A DNA stretch of 64,000 bases from Antedon mediterranea (Eukaryota; Echinodermata; Crinoidea; Comatulida; Antedonidae). A model generated the notes under the pieces. The model saw only the letters and a program-made list of their open reading frames with translations, searched no databases and had not been told where the DNA came from. The translations under genes and the position numbers were made by a program. The stretch covers positions 6,517,001 to 6,581,000 of the forward strand of contig NC_092677.1 of NCBI RefSeq assembly GCF_964355755.1, written 5' to 3'. Positions 1 to 11,462 of the stretch are shown one piece after another; within the stretch, counting starts at the first letter, position 1, and each line of letters begins with the position of its first letter.

Positions 1-371
1 TAAATAATTTAATTCTGGCTAAACATTGCTGATGCATTTCGACCACTGTTCTTAACTGTAAAAAATACTCATTCGCTAATCGGATTGATTTTTACTCATT
101 CTTGTCTCGGTACGTTAAGTAAGAAGTTTACGTTTTCAATCTCTAGTTTTCATTGTCAGTCACCGTCCTTCCTTTTAATTGACATTGTATCGACCGCTTT
201 TACTGACGACAATGGTAACGCTCTGCACCACCCCTGCCGGAACAAATAATTAGTAACGAACCGTGTTGAGACATTGTATTTATTGCGTTAGTTTCATAGT
301 CAAATACATGAACATATAAAACGTTATCAATAATAACGAAAACAATAATAATTTTTTTTTTAATAATAAGG

Positions 372-475
372 ATGGAAAAAAACATCCTCAACAGGAATTG
401 AACCACTGATCTCAGCTTTGAATTGCTGGATATATAACCATCCAAACAATTCACATTCACAGGGTTATAGTGTAA
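372..475 (-). repeat. tRNA-like SINE fragment (tentative)
   Basis: Read on the minus strand, this stretch has a box-B-like GGTTCAATTCC and, upstream, a possible anticodon arm (CAGCA / 7-nt loop / GCTGA). The flanking stems do not pair well, so it is read as a tRNA-derived repeat or tRNA relic rather than a working tRNA. It could also be chance. Confidence 0.3.
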
Positions 476-525
476 TTAGCCTAATCACACACATCACTAA
501 GACACGCACATTTTTTTAAACTTTA

Positions 526-564
526 AGCGGAGGTATGCACTCTCGGAGTAGCCAATCCTTCTAG
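526..564 (-). repeat. End of a dispersed repeat (GGAGGTATGCACTCTCGGAG)
   Basis: This block ends in a conserved GCGGAGGTATGCACTCTCGG word. The same word appears in reverse complement at about 54795-54835, where it begins a longer repeat that ends near 55530 with GGCGGAGGTA. It looks like the terminus of a dispersed LINE- or MITE-type repeat. The family is not identified. Confidence 0.45.
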
Positions 565-2876
565 TTTGAATGCGTTTTTATAACTAAATTATAAGAGCTT
601 AAATTAGAAATGTCTAGTGTCATTGTGTTTATTCCTCAAATTTTAAATCTATTTTTGTTTGTATAATACACAGTATTTGTGATCTGACAATGAATCTGAA
701 TTGTGGTGGTTATACATTTCATTTATGCATTAATGTTATATTTATCATTTATGACGCAGTGGGTGTGGTTATAGAAAAATACTAGCATATCTAAGTACTT
801 TACGCATTATTGTGATTAGTTGAATGAATGTTTACGTTGATGATAATAGCAAGGCAATATCAGGAAGAATTCAACCTCCTGTTATACATCCATATGGAAC
901 GCCAAATTGGCAATTTGAATTTAACTGAGGTTATTTAAAGTACCCCTTGGACGTTTCACAGTTCACAAAAGAAAAGGAGGAGCTAAAACACGAAAACACA
1001 TTATGTGAAATAATAGTTTTTTTGTTGTTGAAGTCGATTAGTTGTTTTTTTTTTTGTCGATGGAGGGAACTGGCTGATGGCATTTCTTTAGTAGTACGTG
1101 TGATCATTTTGATTTTTGCTCGGCGGCCAAACTGAGTGGGCGACAGGAACCATCGTTTTTGTTTAAATATAGCTTATGGCAATTAACATATAATTTTAAA
1201 AGCTTTGAACCAAGTTGACCACTGATCCACCAAATCAGGAAAAATTTCATAAATTACAATTATAACACTTGCTATTAATTGGTAAGCCTATCACATTTCC
1301 TTCGCAATGGGTCAATATGGCGCGTCTTTAATTTAGAAAAAGACACTAATAAATCTCTATAATGATAATTTGTATAATTGTAAATCATGGCACTATTTAA
1401 AGCTCCGTGTTACTTTCCTCCAATTAGAAGTAATAGCCATTTTATGTATACGGTACCGGTAGTACCTGTATTGAGAATCAGGTGTGTGAATGTGCTACCG
1501 TAGGCTAGATCCATTCCCTCATGTAGACATTACGACGAAAGACGTAACAAATTATATACTAATCTAAAGGGTGCCATAACACTAACTATTGATGACAATA
1601 TAAACTTTGCCAACATAATCGGCTCCACTGAATATGACGTCATGTTGCTGGTGACCAGATTCATACATGACGCATTTATTTTACGAATGTAGTCCGAACT
1701 ATAATGTTGGTTATTTTGGCTACTCATGTCAACTTGTTGTATTTATACAATTTATGTTCTATGCCTAATGTGTTTATATATGTATATTTATATACGTATA
1801 TTTGTATATATATTTTTTATCTTATTTTTTGTGTAAACATTTTTCGTTTGTTTTCGTTCTGTGCTATTTGTTATTTGTTTTCTATGACAATACTGTAACG
1901 TACGGTGAGAGTCAATAAAGAATTGAATTGTTTTGTCGGGGGACACTTCCATTACTATGATAATTGAGTTGTTATTTTTCTTTCGTTGTTAAGTCATTGC
2001 ATCGCTAATATGCTTCCTGTGTTTTCCCAGCTATTTTCTAGCTTGTTTACGTTTATTATATTCCAGGCCGGCTATCTATATATTGTTCTTCGATTACTCT
2101 ATAACCCCATCTTATGCGATAAAAGATATTAATATTATATCATACTCATCTACAACTAATCATTTCAATTAATTCATACCATTTATTTACTGACCGGTAA
2201 CTATGGTAACATACACGGTGATAGCTCGAATTTAAATGATTCTGTATACCATTTGTTCATTACCGTGAAATCCTGATCAAACATGTTGTCTCGCGTACAA
2301 TATACGTGCGTCACGCGCGCGTATACCAGCATTTTGTTTATTGCGAAGCGATGCGGGTATCACCTTACTCGGAGATTTTAATTCTGAGTATTATAATGTC
2401 CGTTTGTTTAAATATTTAAAAAAAATAGGCTTCAAAATGCATGGTGGATTGATTTGGATTTTGATACGAGATATGAGATATAAACTTTGCCGTAGCTTGT
2501 GTGTCCCTCTGTAAAGTTCACTCTATACCTGTTTGCAATATGGGGCAAACAGATAAAATTAGTCAAATGCTTTTACAGCCAAAACTTGAACTGGTTTCCT
2601 GAATAGGATTCAATGTCTGTAGATGGCAGAAATTGCATAGGAAGGCCTATATTTTGTGTGAAGAATGTCTGTCTTACTCTTAACTTAACAACGCCTTTAT
2701 TCATTTTTAGTCAAATTTGAGCACGGGCCTTGTTCATTTACCTTTGGTTCTTGATTGCGAATAAATTACTGGCATCAAACTCACTGTATCTATTCTACTA
2801 AAGATTTTTAAAAACCTGCATGAAGTAGGACAATTTAAGAACATTTGTAAGAAATATTTATTGTGGTTTTTTTTTT
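565..2876. other. Non-coding stretch upstream of the membrane-protein exons
   Basis: I find no exon with convincing splice sites or protein resemblance here. The open frames are short and rich in Phe/Leu/Tyr, as expected from AT-rich DNA. TA-rich simple sequence lies at about 1775-1830. The missing 5' exons of the gene at 2880-3896 must lie in this stretch unrecognised or, more likely, left of the window. Confidence 0.5.
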
Positions 2877-2879
2877 CAG

Positions 2880-3896
2880 ATTCTATTTACCCATTCACCT
2901 TTACATTTACGTATGACAGTACGTCATCGCTCATTTTTGTAATGCCAGCAATCGTCTGTGTTGTCCTAGGAATAATGTTATTTACAGTCTTCAAGCGCTG
3001 GCACTACTACTGCAAATTAAAAAAGTACAAGCTAAGGTCAAGTAACACAACCGAGTCAGTTTTATCAGAGGCGTCAGCATCTCCACCGCTTCCCGCCTCA
3101 ACTACCGATAGACCTATGGAAAATTCACGGTAACCTTATTTGTTGTACTGTTCTATTTAATTAAGCTAGGTTCCCATTTACGCAAGGACGTATACGCAAC
3201 GTATCGACGCAAAATGCCGTAAGAATATAACCTTGCGTGTCGTAAGTGGGTGAAGACCACGTATGCGCAGTGAAGCAGACATAAATTATACCGTTTGCGT
3301 ATGTCAATTTCTCGTAAGATGCAAAATTAATAGAAGAATCGAATATTTTCTAACGTTGCGTCGTTACGTTGCGATAGGATTTTTCTATAGTGGCAACCAA
3401 GCTTCAAGTCTGTTTGTAGGTGACCAACTGAAAGAATTATTCACATGATGTCGTTTTTTCAATTCAGTATTATTGAAATACATCCTGCTATATTAATGCC
3501 ATACTTACAACCGTAAAACGGTTTTTTTATGGAATAACTCATCTGAAATGAAACTGGTCTAATTATATAGTCATATATAAAGGTAAAATCAATATAATAT
3601 ATTCATGCATTGTATTTTCTTTGCAAAGTGTAATACGTATACATTTTGTTGTATTAATTAGGTCTAATCCAAGTGAACAGAAGATGACGGCTCAGACAAG
3701 AGCATCTTTACAGCAATCAAAGCGGGCAGCAAACACAATAGGACGAGCAACACCGGATAGAATAACTATGTTGAGGCGATATAGACCAGGACTAGAGTAT
3801 TTTAATAAAGGCTTTCAATATTCTCCCGACTGCCCCATACATGGAAGACGAACCTTACAAAAATCAAGCACGCAAGCAGTAATCGAGGTTGTTTAA
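2880..3896 (+). CDS. 3' end of a single-pass membrane protein gene (two terminal exons)
   Basis: Two exons join in frame. Exon A is 2880-3129, after a polypyrimidine tract and CAG, and ends at the donor CG|GTAACC. Exon B is 3662-3896, after TTAATTAG|G, and ends in TAA. The split Arg codon (CG+G) keeps the frame. Exon A encodes a short extracellular piece, then one hydrophobic membrane span of about 21 residues (roughly exon residues 19-40, containing the run AIVCVVLGIMLF), then a basic stop-transfer stretch (KRWHYYCKLKKYK) and a Ser/Pro-rich cytoplasmic tail. Exon B adds a basic tail ending IEVV, which might be a C-terminal PDZ-type ligand. AATAAA lies at about 3908. The first codon of exon A is split, so more exons lie upstream. 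A MITE sits in the intron. The family is not recognised. It could be the tail of an adhesion or receptor protein, but no ectodomain is visible to decide. Confidence 0.6.
3165..3404. mobile_element. MITE, GGTTCCCA-ended family, copy 1 (intronic)
   Basis: The ends are inverted: left AAGCTAGGTTCCCATTTACG, right ATAGTGGCAACCAAGCTT. The interior has CGTTGCGT/ACGCAACG words, also as inverted arms. It is about 240 bp and lies wholly inside the intron of the 2880-3896 gene. Related copies are at 4091-4141 (one end only), 51271-51752 and about 52909-53026. Confidence 0.65.
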
Positions 3897-4090
3897 TAAG
3901 CCAACAAAATAAATATTTATATTTTTTATAAGATATTGCTCAGATGGATGGCACAGGAATAGCACTATGTTTGTCATGGATCATAAATTTACGACATTAT
4001 CCAAACTTTATTTCCCTCATGTTTATATGTTGTACGTAGGCCAACATGAGGTTTTCATTATCACATTATATAGAACTGACATTAATCAAC

Positions 4091-4141
4091 TTGCTTGCGT
4101 TGCGCATACAACTTTCGATTCGTCCTAGTGGGAACCAAGCT
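4091..4141. mobile_element. MITE end fragment, GGTTCCCA family
   Basis: One arm only: TTGCGTTGCGCATAC, then CCTAGTGGGAACCAAGCTT. It matches the right end of the copies at 3165 and 51271. No left end pairs with it nearby, so it is a truncated copy just 3' of the membrane-protein gene. Confidence 0.5.
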
Positions 4142-5425
4142 TTAGTGTTCACCGTCTGAATCGCAGTGTTGATTAATGTTTGGTTTTGTGTCATTACAAT
4201 AATGTACTAACGCACTGTAGTGTCACCTTTCATTGTTAGTTGACCGGTGTTCGATTCTGATAAATGTAATCGCGTGTTGCTAAACGGAACCCACGTGTTG
4301 CCATTGTCACTTTGCATATGAACCTATGACATTATGAAAAGCTGGCGAGGTTGTTGCAACTGCGTAGGCCTACATGCATGAATGAACGCCACTATTCACT
4401 TTATTCAATTAGGCCTTCTTTTTCAGGATATGCATTAAAAACCGTATAAAACAATATATAATTCTGCAGATTACACCGCGTACATCGGCTCCAAAATATT
4501 GAGTCAAAGGGTAGCATTGCTTGTGCAATTTTCAATTTTAATATCTTTGGATCGTTACTGTCATTTATTCCTCATTATCTACCGACAACCCCGCCAACTA
4601 GAGGTACCTCATTGTGAAAACAAAAAACAAAAACAAAAAAAGCATAAAAGAAAGTAATATATTTTTTTTTTAAATAGTAAACAAAATAATTAAATTAAGA
4701 AATAATCCAAATAATCAAAACTAAACTCAAAACCAGTTTTGGATACTGTCACCACACTGACTAGTTCCGTGATGATCAACATGATTGTAGGAACTCATAA
4801 CGATGAAGATCCAGGAAACGCCCTAGAACCACATCTAATTCCCTTTCACACCATCGCTGTTGGTTATGTTGGTCAAGAAGTGTATATTTTTTTCTACCAA
4901 CGTTAGTCTGCAATTATCGTGCTTAATATCAATTGCCCACTGACTAAACAGGAACATACGGCGCCGTGAACTTTCAGTGTAAAATGGATATGTTTGTTTT
5001 TATAAGATTGTAAAATTGACGAATAAATACAATTGTAATAACAATACATTGTACATTATCTTTCCTTTGTTATGTTAGCTTATTTTCTAAACATCTAGAC
5101 ACTAACTTTCAGCAATCAAAACATCCGCTTTTCTGTCACATTTGGCAACTATTACGTCAAGGAAAACATTAATCTTTTCTATTGGTTTATATGTTTTATA
5201 AATGTTATTAATAAAAACAGAATAAATCACATTATTTCATTTGGTTTATGGCGCTATACCAACTACGAGGTTTCCTGACAACTTTGCCAAGTTGCATGAA
5301 CTCATTCATGATTAAGCTGTGTCGATTAACTTTAATTTTTATTTATTTATTTTTTAAACTAATGTTATAATTTAAAATAATATAAACCTTTCCACTACAA
5401 ATCCCCATCATATATTGCCAATTTA
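4142..5425. other. Intergenic, no gene seen
   Basis: AT-rich sequence with A-runs near 4620-4730. I see no exon, RNA gene or clear element boundary. Confidence 0.4.
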
Positions 5426-5429
5426 ATTA

Positions 5430-5710
5430 TACGTAGGTCTTCAGTTTGCAAAAGATCTCTTAGGTACGGTCGATCACTAATCCGGCTGCACTTATTGTTC
5501 CACCCAGACCTATGGTGATCGAGCCTTTGCAGTTGCAGCTCCTAAACTGTGGAACAATCTTCCTGATCCTATTAAAAATGCATCCTCTATCATAGTTTTC
5601 AAAACACTCTTAAAAACCCATATTTTTTTTTTTTGTAATTTCTTTCTGTTTTTTCTCTCAGCTTAGGGACAATCTTTTGATTGTAAAAGCGCTTTATAAA
5701 TCGAACAACA
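5430..5710 (+). mobile_element. CR1/L2-like LINE 3' fragment
   Basis: Translating part of the plus strand gives GDRAFAVAAPKLWNNLPDPI followed by KNASSIIVFKTLLKTH. This is the characteristic C-terminal tail of CR1/L2-type reverse transcriptases ('AP..WN.LP..I......F...LK'). It is followed by a T-rich stretch and the common 3' tail ending GTAAAAGCGCTTTATAAATC. The rest of the LINE is absent, so this is a 5'-truncated, dead copy. Confidence 0.7.
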
Positions 5711-5945
5711 TTAACGTCATTAACAATCTATTTGAAGTTTTATTGAAGTTGTATGCTAATTATGATTTCTTACTGTGGATTGGCGATGGTATTAAGTTGA
5801 ATCATGGATTTTTTTTATAATTGGCCTAGCCTTTTACTGTTCACGTTTAGAATCAATTACTAAAAAAAATCAAACTTAACTTTTAAAATATATACTCCTG
5901 TCCACCAAAGATTCAATAGAACTAATTATATTGGGTTGTGAAATC

Positions 5946-6388
5946 TTACGCCTATTTATTATTGATTTATAAATTAAAATATATTTAGCACGAAAATAAA
6001 GTACTGACCTTCAATATTATTTTTAATTAATTTTACTGATAGCCCAGTCTTGCATGCTAGGCTTAGTTGTTATGAAATTAATAGATTGAGCATTATTATG
6101 GTCATTTTATAAGTGAAAAATATTATTTTTTTCGCTTTTTTTACGGAAGTGATTAACTTGATTAAAATGACAAAATAATCTAATCAAAATCTGATTTCAT
6201 TAATCTTAATTTTTTCAGGTTTTTGGGAGACAATACATCTTTAAGCCTATTTATTATTGATTTATCATCAAAATATATTTAGCACGACGCTAAAGTACTG
6301 ACCTTCAATATTATTTGTTATTAATTTTACTGCTAGCCCAGTCTTACATGCTAGGCTTAGTTGTTATGAAATTAATAGATTGAGCAGG
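5946..6388. repeat. Pair of ~145-bp direct repeats flanking a MITE relic
   Basis: About 5946-6091 and 6245-6388 are near-identical. Both carry CTATTTATTATTGATTTAT, AAAGTACTGACCTTCAATATT, and the block from TGCTAGGCTTAG to TAGATTGAGCA. The ~150 bp between them ends with ACAATACATCT|TTAA, the terminus of the TTAA MITE family also seen at 9043, 25105 and 28159. This is a local duplication associated with an insertion. Confidence 0.7.
6105..6240. mobile_element. TTAA MITE, right-end fragment
   Basis: It ends GGGAGACAATACATCT followed by TTAA (6241-6244), matching the terminus of the full copies. The left terminus is missing, so the copy is truncated. Confidence 0.6.
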
Positions 6389-6768
6389 ATATGCTTCATT
6401 AGTTAGAATATTGCAGACAGGTGTTTCAAACGGCCCACTCTAAGCTGGAAATCAATCACTGAACGTCACCACCGTTCTTAATTATTTTGTATTCGCCGGC
6501 AAGCTAGCACCTGATTCGATCAACAATACCTATATTTACAGAGCCAGATTCTGAAGCTTCCATCGGGTCGCCTTTTACGCATGTGTGTTGATTATTCCGG
6601 AAATCATAAAGAACAGTTGTTATTATTATTGTACAAGTATACTTGTGAGTTAGTAGAAGCTCCGTGCATAGCAAAATAGCAGTTTACATAACCTGACAAT
6701 TTTCTTGTTTTTAACCAATTCCACCTGTAGTCGATGTTCATTAAATAGTTAGCGTTTCATTTCTTTAA
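6389..6768. promoter_or_regulatory. Presumed upstream/promoter region of the 7324 ORF gene
   Basis: This stretch precedes the first proposed exon. No distinct TATA box or initiator can be assigned with confidence. Its role is inferred only from position. Confidence 0.2.
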
Positions 6769-6820
6769 ATGATTGAATTCATTCGTGGTTTCAACAACAA
6801 GACATACCTGCCAGTCTTAG
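6769..6820 (+). other. Candidate 5' exon with a short upstream ORF
   Basis: An ATG at 6769 opens 17 codons that run straight into a strong donor (TTAG|GTAAGTT) at 6821. Splicing to the acceptor TTATTTTAG at 7217 would add four codons and a TGA, giving a ~21-codon upstream ORF ahead of the main ATG at 7324. It could instead be plain 5' UTR. The true 5' boundary of the exon is not visible. Confidence 0.4.
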
Positions 6821-7323
6821 GTAAGTTGTTTTTTAATCGATGTATTTGCTAGTATTCTATGCTTTTTCTTTGATAATCTGCTATATGAAATACCATCGAA
6901 TGATGGAAAATTAGGACTGTCACTAACATTAGGCCGGCTATTTTAAGTCGTGAAAATGTTGTTTCGGTGAACATTATGAAATTTGTAAAAATATAATAGT
7001 CATGATTATAACTGTAGGTGTAGGTATCTAGATTTAGAAAATAATTAACCTATTGTATAGTGGTAGTCTACAGGAGAGGATACATTTCCACACCGAAGCA
7101 CTATGGCTGTGGATTATTTGCTCAGCCTAGCATGCATTATACTCAGTATTCTCTCTTTATTATGAGCATTCTCAATTCTCTATGTATGTTTTAATCAATA
7201 CAATGTTATTATTTTAGACTATGAAGATTGAATGACGTATAACCAAGCTGCATACATCACATTTCCTGTTAAAGATGTTCGTTTGATTGAAATTTAATAC
7301 TCGAACGTTTACTATGCGATATA

Positions 7324-7806
7324 ATGATTTCGATAAAAGTAGAGAAACATCGAAAAGCAGAGAAATCACCATCAACATCTCCAAAACATATTTCAAGAGC
7401 CAAGACTCCGTTTTGCGCACAGCCCCCACCCGTGCAACCAGAAATCATATCGTATCCGCAATGTAAACATCACAATAACACTTCAGTGTGTAAACCTAGG
7501 TGCTGTCTGGCCGCCAAGTCCCATGTAAATCGTAGAGAAGAACGACCCAGGTCTATCCTACAGTTGAAAAGTCTCACAAGTACGGAGGTTCAAAGCTTAA
7601 CAAGACCAGAAACGCGACCACAGCGGCCTCCATCATATTCTGATTCAAGAAGGCAAGATTATTTATTACAAAAGAATTTTGAGGAGATACGACGATGTCG
7701 ATATATTCGCCGTAAGGAAACGATGCAAGACTCACCCGATTCCCCTAAACAAACAAATATGGCACGAAAACCAATCAAGATTGGCAAAGTTAATTGGAAA
7801 AGTTAA
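7324..7806 (+). CDS. Hypothetical basic, Pro/Ser-rich protein, 160 codons
   Basis: This is the longest uninterrupted plus-strand frame in the first 10 kb and has more balanced composition than its surroundings. The ATG at 7324 lies in a proposed exon beginning at 7218 (acceptor TTATTTTAG), paired with a donor at 6821. Residues 1-30 are Lys/Ser-rich with SPSTSPK-type possible phosphorylation sites. A small Cys/His cluster follows (residues ~48-63: QCKHH...CKPRCC). The rest is Arg-rich and disordered, with SPTDSPK-like and RPPSY-like short motifs. There is no signal peptide, membrane span or known domain. AATAAA at about 8031 is a candidate polyadenylation signal. It could be a lineage-specific gene or the last exon of a larger one. 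I do not recognise a family. Confidence 0.5.
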   Translation: MISIKVEKHRKAEKSPSTSPKHISRAKTPFCAQPPPVQPEIISYPQCKHHNNTSVCKPRCCLAAKSHVNRREERPRSILQLKSLTSTEVQSLTRPETRPQRPPSYSDSRRQDYLLQKNFEEIRRCRYIRRKETMQDSPDSPKQTNMARKPIKIGKVNWKS

Positions 7807-9038
7807 CTAGAAAATCGTCTGCTTCAATGTGTTCAATGTGGCTATCGTCTTAAGTAACCATAAATGGAATACAACTAGAAAGAGTCACATTCACAAGTAC
7901 AACATACGATGCTTAACTATAATCTTGTGCTCAGAGATAACAGCTGCAAAATGATATTGTCTGGAGTGAGCACGAGTGCAATTGAACTAGTATATTAACT
8001 ATGGTTTCTATTTCAAATGCAACTAAATGCAATAAAAATTCACAAGTCCAATATGTATAATTTGTTGACGCCTAGAGCTATCGTTAAATCATTCGTTGTC
8101 GATAGAGAATAAATTAGGGCCACATTTCTGTTGTACGTAGAGAGTAAAATGAAAAGTAAAGTCAAGAAACCTGTTTGCATAAACATATGCATAATTCTCT
8201 AAGTGTAGGTTCATACCTGTTTCAAAACCCATTGATTGTTCAGCATCGTGATAATCAGCACTGTAGTTTAAAATATAGGCAATTTAATTATTATGATTTA
8301 ATACGGAGACTAAACGGATAATTTCTCATTGCATAATTAATATGTAAAAGTATTTACCGTATTCTATTTATTTATTTGTAAAGCGAGTTAAAAGTAACTG
8401 TAAGTAATAATTTATAGGCACAGTAATTAATAATATAACTATATATTTGCTTGAGTAATTTGTAATTCAAGTTTGTGAATTTGTATTTTGCGTTTGTGTT
8501 TTGCTATAAAATATACCGTATGCATATTAACTTAGCATTACAAAGGGGATGAAAAAAACAACTTTTTTAATAAATCCGATGGTGGTGGTACAGATATTAT
8601 GAGGAGGTTCACTAGATAGTCTTGGTAATATCGTCATAAATGGTCGAGAAGATTAATTTTGGGGCAAATCTAATTCAAACTGTAGTAATCACCATAAACC
8701 GTATGATAATTATGTTTACTGTAGATTTACTGTAGGCCTACTGTATATATTTATTTTTAAAAAATATCACATAAGTATCACATGTATAGCCTAACCTAAA
8801 TCATAATAGTAGCCTTAACTTTACACTTTACACATATTTCAAATTGTATTAATCCTGTTTCATGGGGTATTAAAACAGGGTTTCATCGACTAAGCCAGTA
8901 TTAAGGAAAATTCAATACATGTGTGTACACCCGACAGCTGCATAAGACATGTTGTTGCGTTCACTTCACTGTCGGCGTGATTGCCTGTCTATAGATAATA
9001 CACTGACTAGACCTACTATACATTGTTTTATATATTAC
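7807..9038. other. 3' UTR and intergenic AT-rich sequence
   Basis: It holds the candidate AATAAA at about 8031, followed by AT-rich sequence with no exon, RNA gene or obvious element terminus. Two TAGGCCTA-type words occur. Confidence 0.4.
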
Positions 9039-9042
9039 TTAA

Positions 9043-9578
9043 AGATGTATTGTCCCTTGAAACACAAAAAAATGAAGTTCAAAATATTCTAAATTTAAAG
9101 TGGCCATATCAAAGTAATATTAAAGTTATTCACTTTAAGTCGAAAATTCGAGCAAGTTTACGTAATTAACAGGTAAATTAGTTTGATTACATTTCATCTG
9201 GAAAATCGTCGCGAGCGAAAGTAAACAAAGATTTCAAACCATGAGTACGCATTATGCATATGCTAATTAGGATTGTTTACAACTCGTCACGGTTGAGAAG
9301 GTATTTTCAGACAGATCATAAGGAAGTTTTATGATTATGCATACAGAGTAGCCAAACAAGCGCGTTTCATTATGGGATATGTTTTGATCGAAAACTTTGA
9401 CTGGAAGTCAAAGTTATTTTTTTAACAAAAAAACGTCTGTATTTCAGTTAAATGATTTTGTTTTCGAAAAATGTTTGGTGATAGTAAATAATTATTATGA
9501 TACTTCAAAATGAGCCACCTTTTTCCAAAATCTTTTATTTTTTATTTTTTTGGAATTAGTCAAAGGAACAATACATCT
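9043..9578. mobile_element. TTAA MITE, copy A (536 bp)
   Basis: Terminal inverted repeats begin AGATGTATTGTCCCTT on the left and end AGGAACAATACATCT on the right. TTAA lies on both sides (9039-9042 and 9579-9582). The interior matches the copy at 25105-25644 in opposite orientation. It has no coding capacity. TTAA target sites point to piggyBac- or Kolobok-type mobilisation. Confidence 0.85.
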
Positions 9579-9582
9579 TTAA

Positions 9583-10436
9583 TGACCTCAGTCGAATTCA
9601 GATCGGATTCAAGTATGGGAAAATAAATAAATTGAGTCACACGACTCAAAATTGGCCCTGTTCAATTAAGCATTCCCATATTATTTATCGATATTATCAA
9701 TCATATTATATTTTAAAATTTCGAAGATACACATACATAACATAGCCAATCACACAGTTCTGTTATTCATAACGATCAGGCAAATATGGAAGAAGATAAA
9801 TGAAATCTAATATAATTAGAAAATATAAAATTGTATTAAAAAATAATGTCTCAATAATCATTAGTAGGCTAATCTAAAATAAGATAGACGGATGATTGTG
9901 GATTATGATCATACAAATGGTCGGAGTGATATTGATATCGACTTTACACGTTACAGAACTCGATTGTGCTCACGGCTGACGTCCGGCCTAGCTACCTCAA
10001 ATTTAAGATTCACAATCATGGTGTTACTGAGGTTAAACCTAGGAGGTTAATCATATACTGAAATATCCCATCTCTGGCCTACAACTGTGTCCATGTTTTC
10101 TCTGATTTACATGTCGAGAAATAACAATGAAAAACAATCGTTCGTTCTCTCATAATAATATATTTAGACTACATTTTTTCGAGGTAAAACACCAATTAAA
10201 TGTCAGGTTACTTGCTTGCACTTTATAAAAACAGCACGTAAATAAACAACGGTATGCCCTCAACGTCAATAATTTCTTTTTCAATATCGATAAGCGGCGC
10301 TATAACAAACTGACGTCCTTTTCTCTTTTTGTGTTTTTTTCTTGCAAAACTTTTCATAACTTCTTTATTTGCATAAAAACATACAGAGTGCCCTCAACGT
10401 AAATAATGTCTTGTATGATGGCGCCATAACGAATAA
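9583..10436. repeat. Intergenic with a short direct repeat at 10248-10440
   Basis: The words TGCCCTCAACGTMAATAAT and GGCGCYATAAC recur at about 10255-10300 and 10390-10432, a degenerate ~140-bp direct repeat. No gene is seen. Confidence 0.4.
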
Positions 10437-10850
10437 TCAGTGATGATCATCTCGTAATCAGGCTTAGTTAAGCTTTATTATAATCAAACTTGTAGATGCC
10501 GATTTGTGGAGAAGTTTTTTTAGATTTCAAAAATGATTGAAAAAATGATATGAATGTATATTCACCAGTTCTCCTTGATTTAATGCCATACGTCGGATAT
10601 GTTTTGCGATTGTAACTCGTGGCGGACATTGTAAATGTTGACTTTTGTATGTGATTAAAACTTGATAAACATTTTAGTAAACTTTTGATTTTAAAAAAGA
10701 CGAAATGACGAATTGTACTAGGCCTACTACTCAACTGTAACGATTTACCACTTTTATAAATGATTGATTTTTTTTTATAAATCATACGTTAAGTCACATG
10801 TTAAGACTTTCCAATATCGGATAAGTTCCATTTGTAATGAAATTTGCGCG
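10437..10850. repeat. Rearranged duplicate containing an ovo exon-1 fragment
   Basis: Three pieces abut. 10437-10540 is near-identical to 17548-17640 (share CAGTGATGATCATCTCGTAA). 10591-10654 matches ovo exon 1 at 20848-20912 (share CGTCGGATATGTTTTGCGAT). About 10685-10835 matches sequence upstream of ovo at about 21805-21955 (share CGATTTACCACTTTTATAAA). About 870 bp of ovo sequence is missing at the internal junction. This is a broken partial duplicate, not a gene. Confidence 0.75.
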
Positions 10851-11227
10851 TGTTTATTTTCTCCCATTTTAACAATGAGATGTATTTCAGTACATTAGGC
10901 CTACACTATATACTACCACAGGTTTTTATCTAGTCAGCTGCTGCTGACTGGATTCTGTTTCACACACGATACGTTTTTTCCCTTCTTTCCAAAATCGCGA
11001 AAAAGTCTACTAGTTTCAGACGCGACATTTTACGAACTCGCCACATGGTCTAACTTGTCCGGCTTATCTCTCCATCCATATCTTGTTCGTGGGGGCTTTG
11101 ATCGGAGGTCGGGAAGGTGGCCTAATTGGTCGATGTATATGCAAAACCACTGCCCTGTGATTATATTTTCGCACAGTTGGGATTGAGAAGGGCACCACCG
11201 AAGGTCATGCAATGCAATTATGTCATG

Positions 11228-11395
11228 CTAGATTCCAATTCCAATTGCAATAGATGTTTTTGATGCATTAAAAAAGCTGGTTATTCTGAAAAAATGGTTA
11301 ATTGGCTTAATAATAAACTTTAGATACAAATTGCGAGACGGGAATGTGAAAGTCGTTGACTTTTAAATGAGATAAAAAAAACAAAAAGCTAAAAC
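11228..11395. repeat. Second duplicated ovo-flank block
   Basis: It matches the 5' edge of ovo exon 1 and its upstream flank at about 21541-21700. Shared stretches are CCAATTGCAAT, GGTTATTCTGAAAAAA, CAAATTGCGAGACGG and GAAAGTCGTTGA. In the duplicate this block lies after the piece matching 21805-21955, so the order is scrambled relative to the intact locus. Confidence 0.7.
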
Positions 11396-11462
11396 TCCTG
11401 ATCAATGGTCACACAATTTATATAACTGGATTCATGTTCTATTGAACATAGTATCTCTAATT

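Noticed and set aside
10468-10785. 105-codon minus frame
   Set aside because: It is a chance frame through the rearranged ovo-derived duplicate; its parts come from coding, non-coding and unrelated sources.
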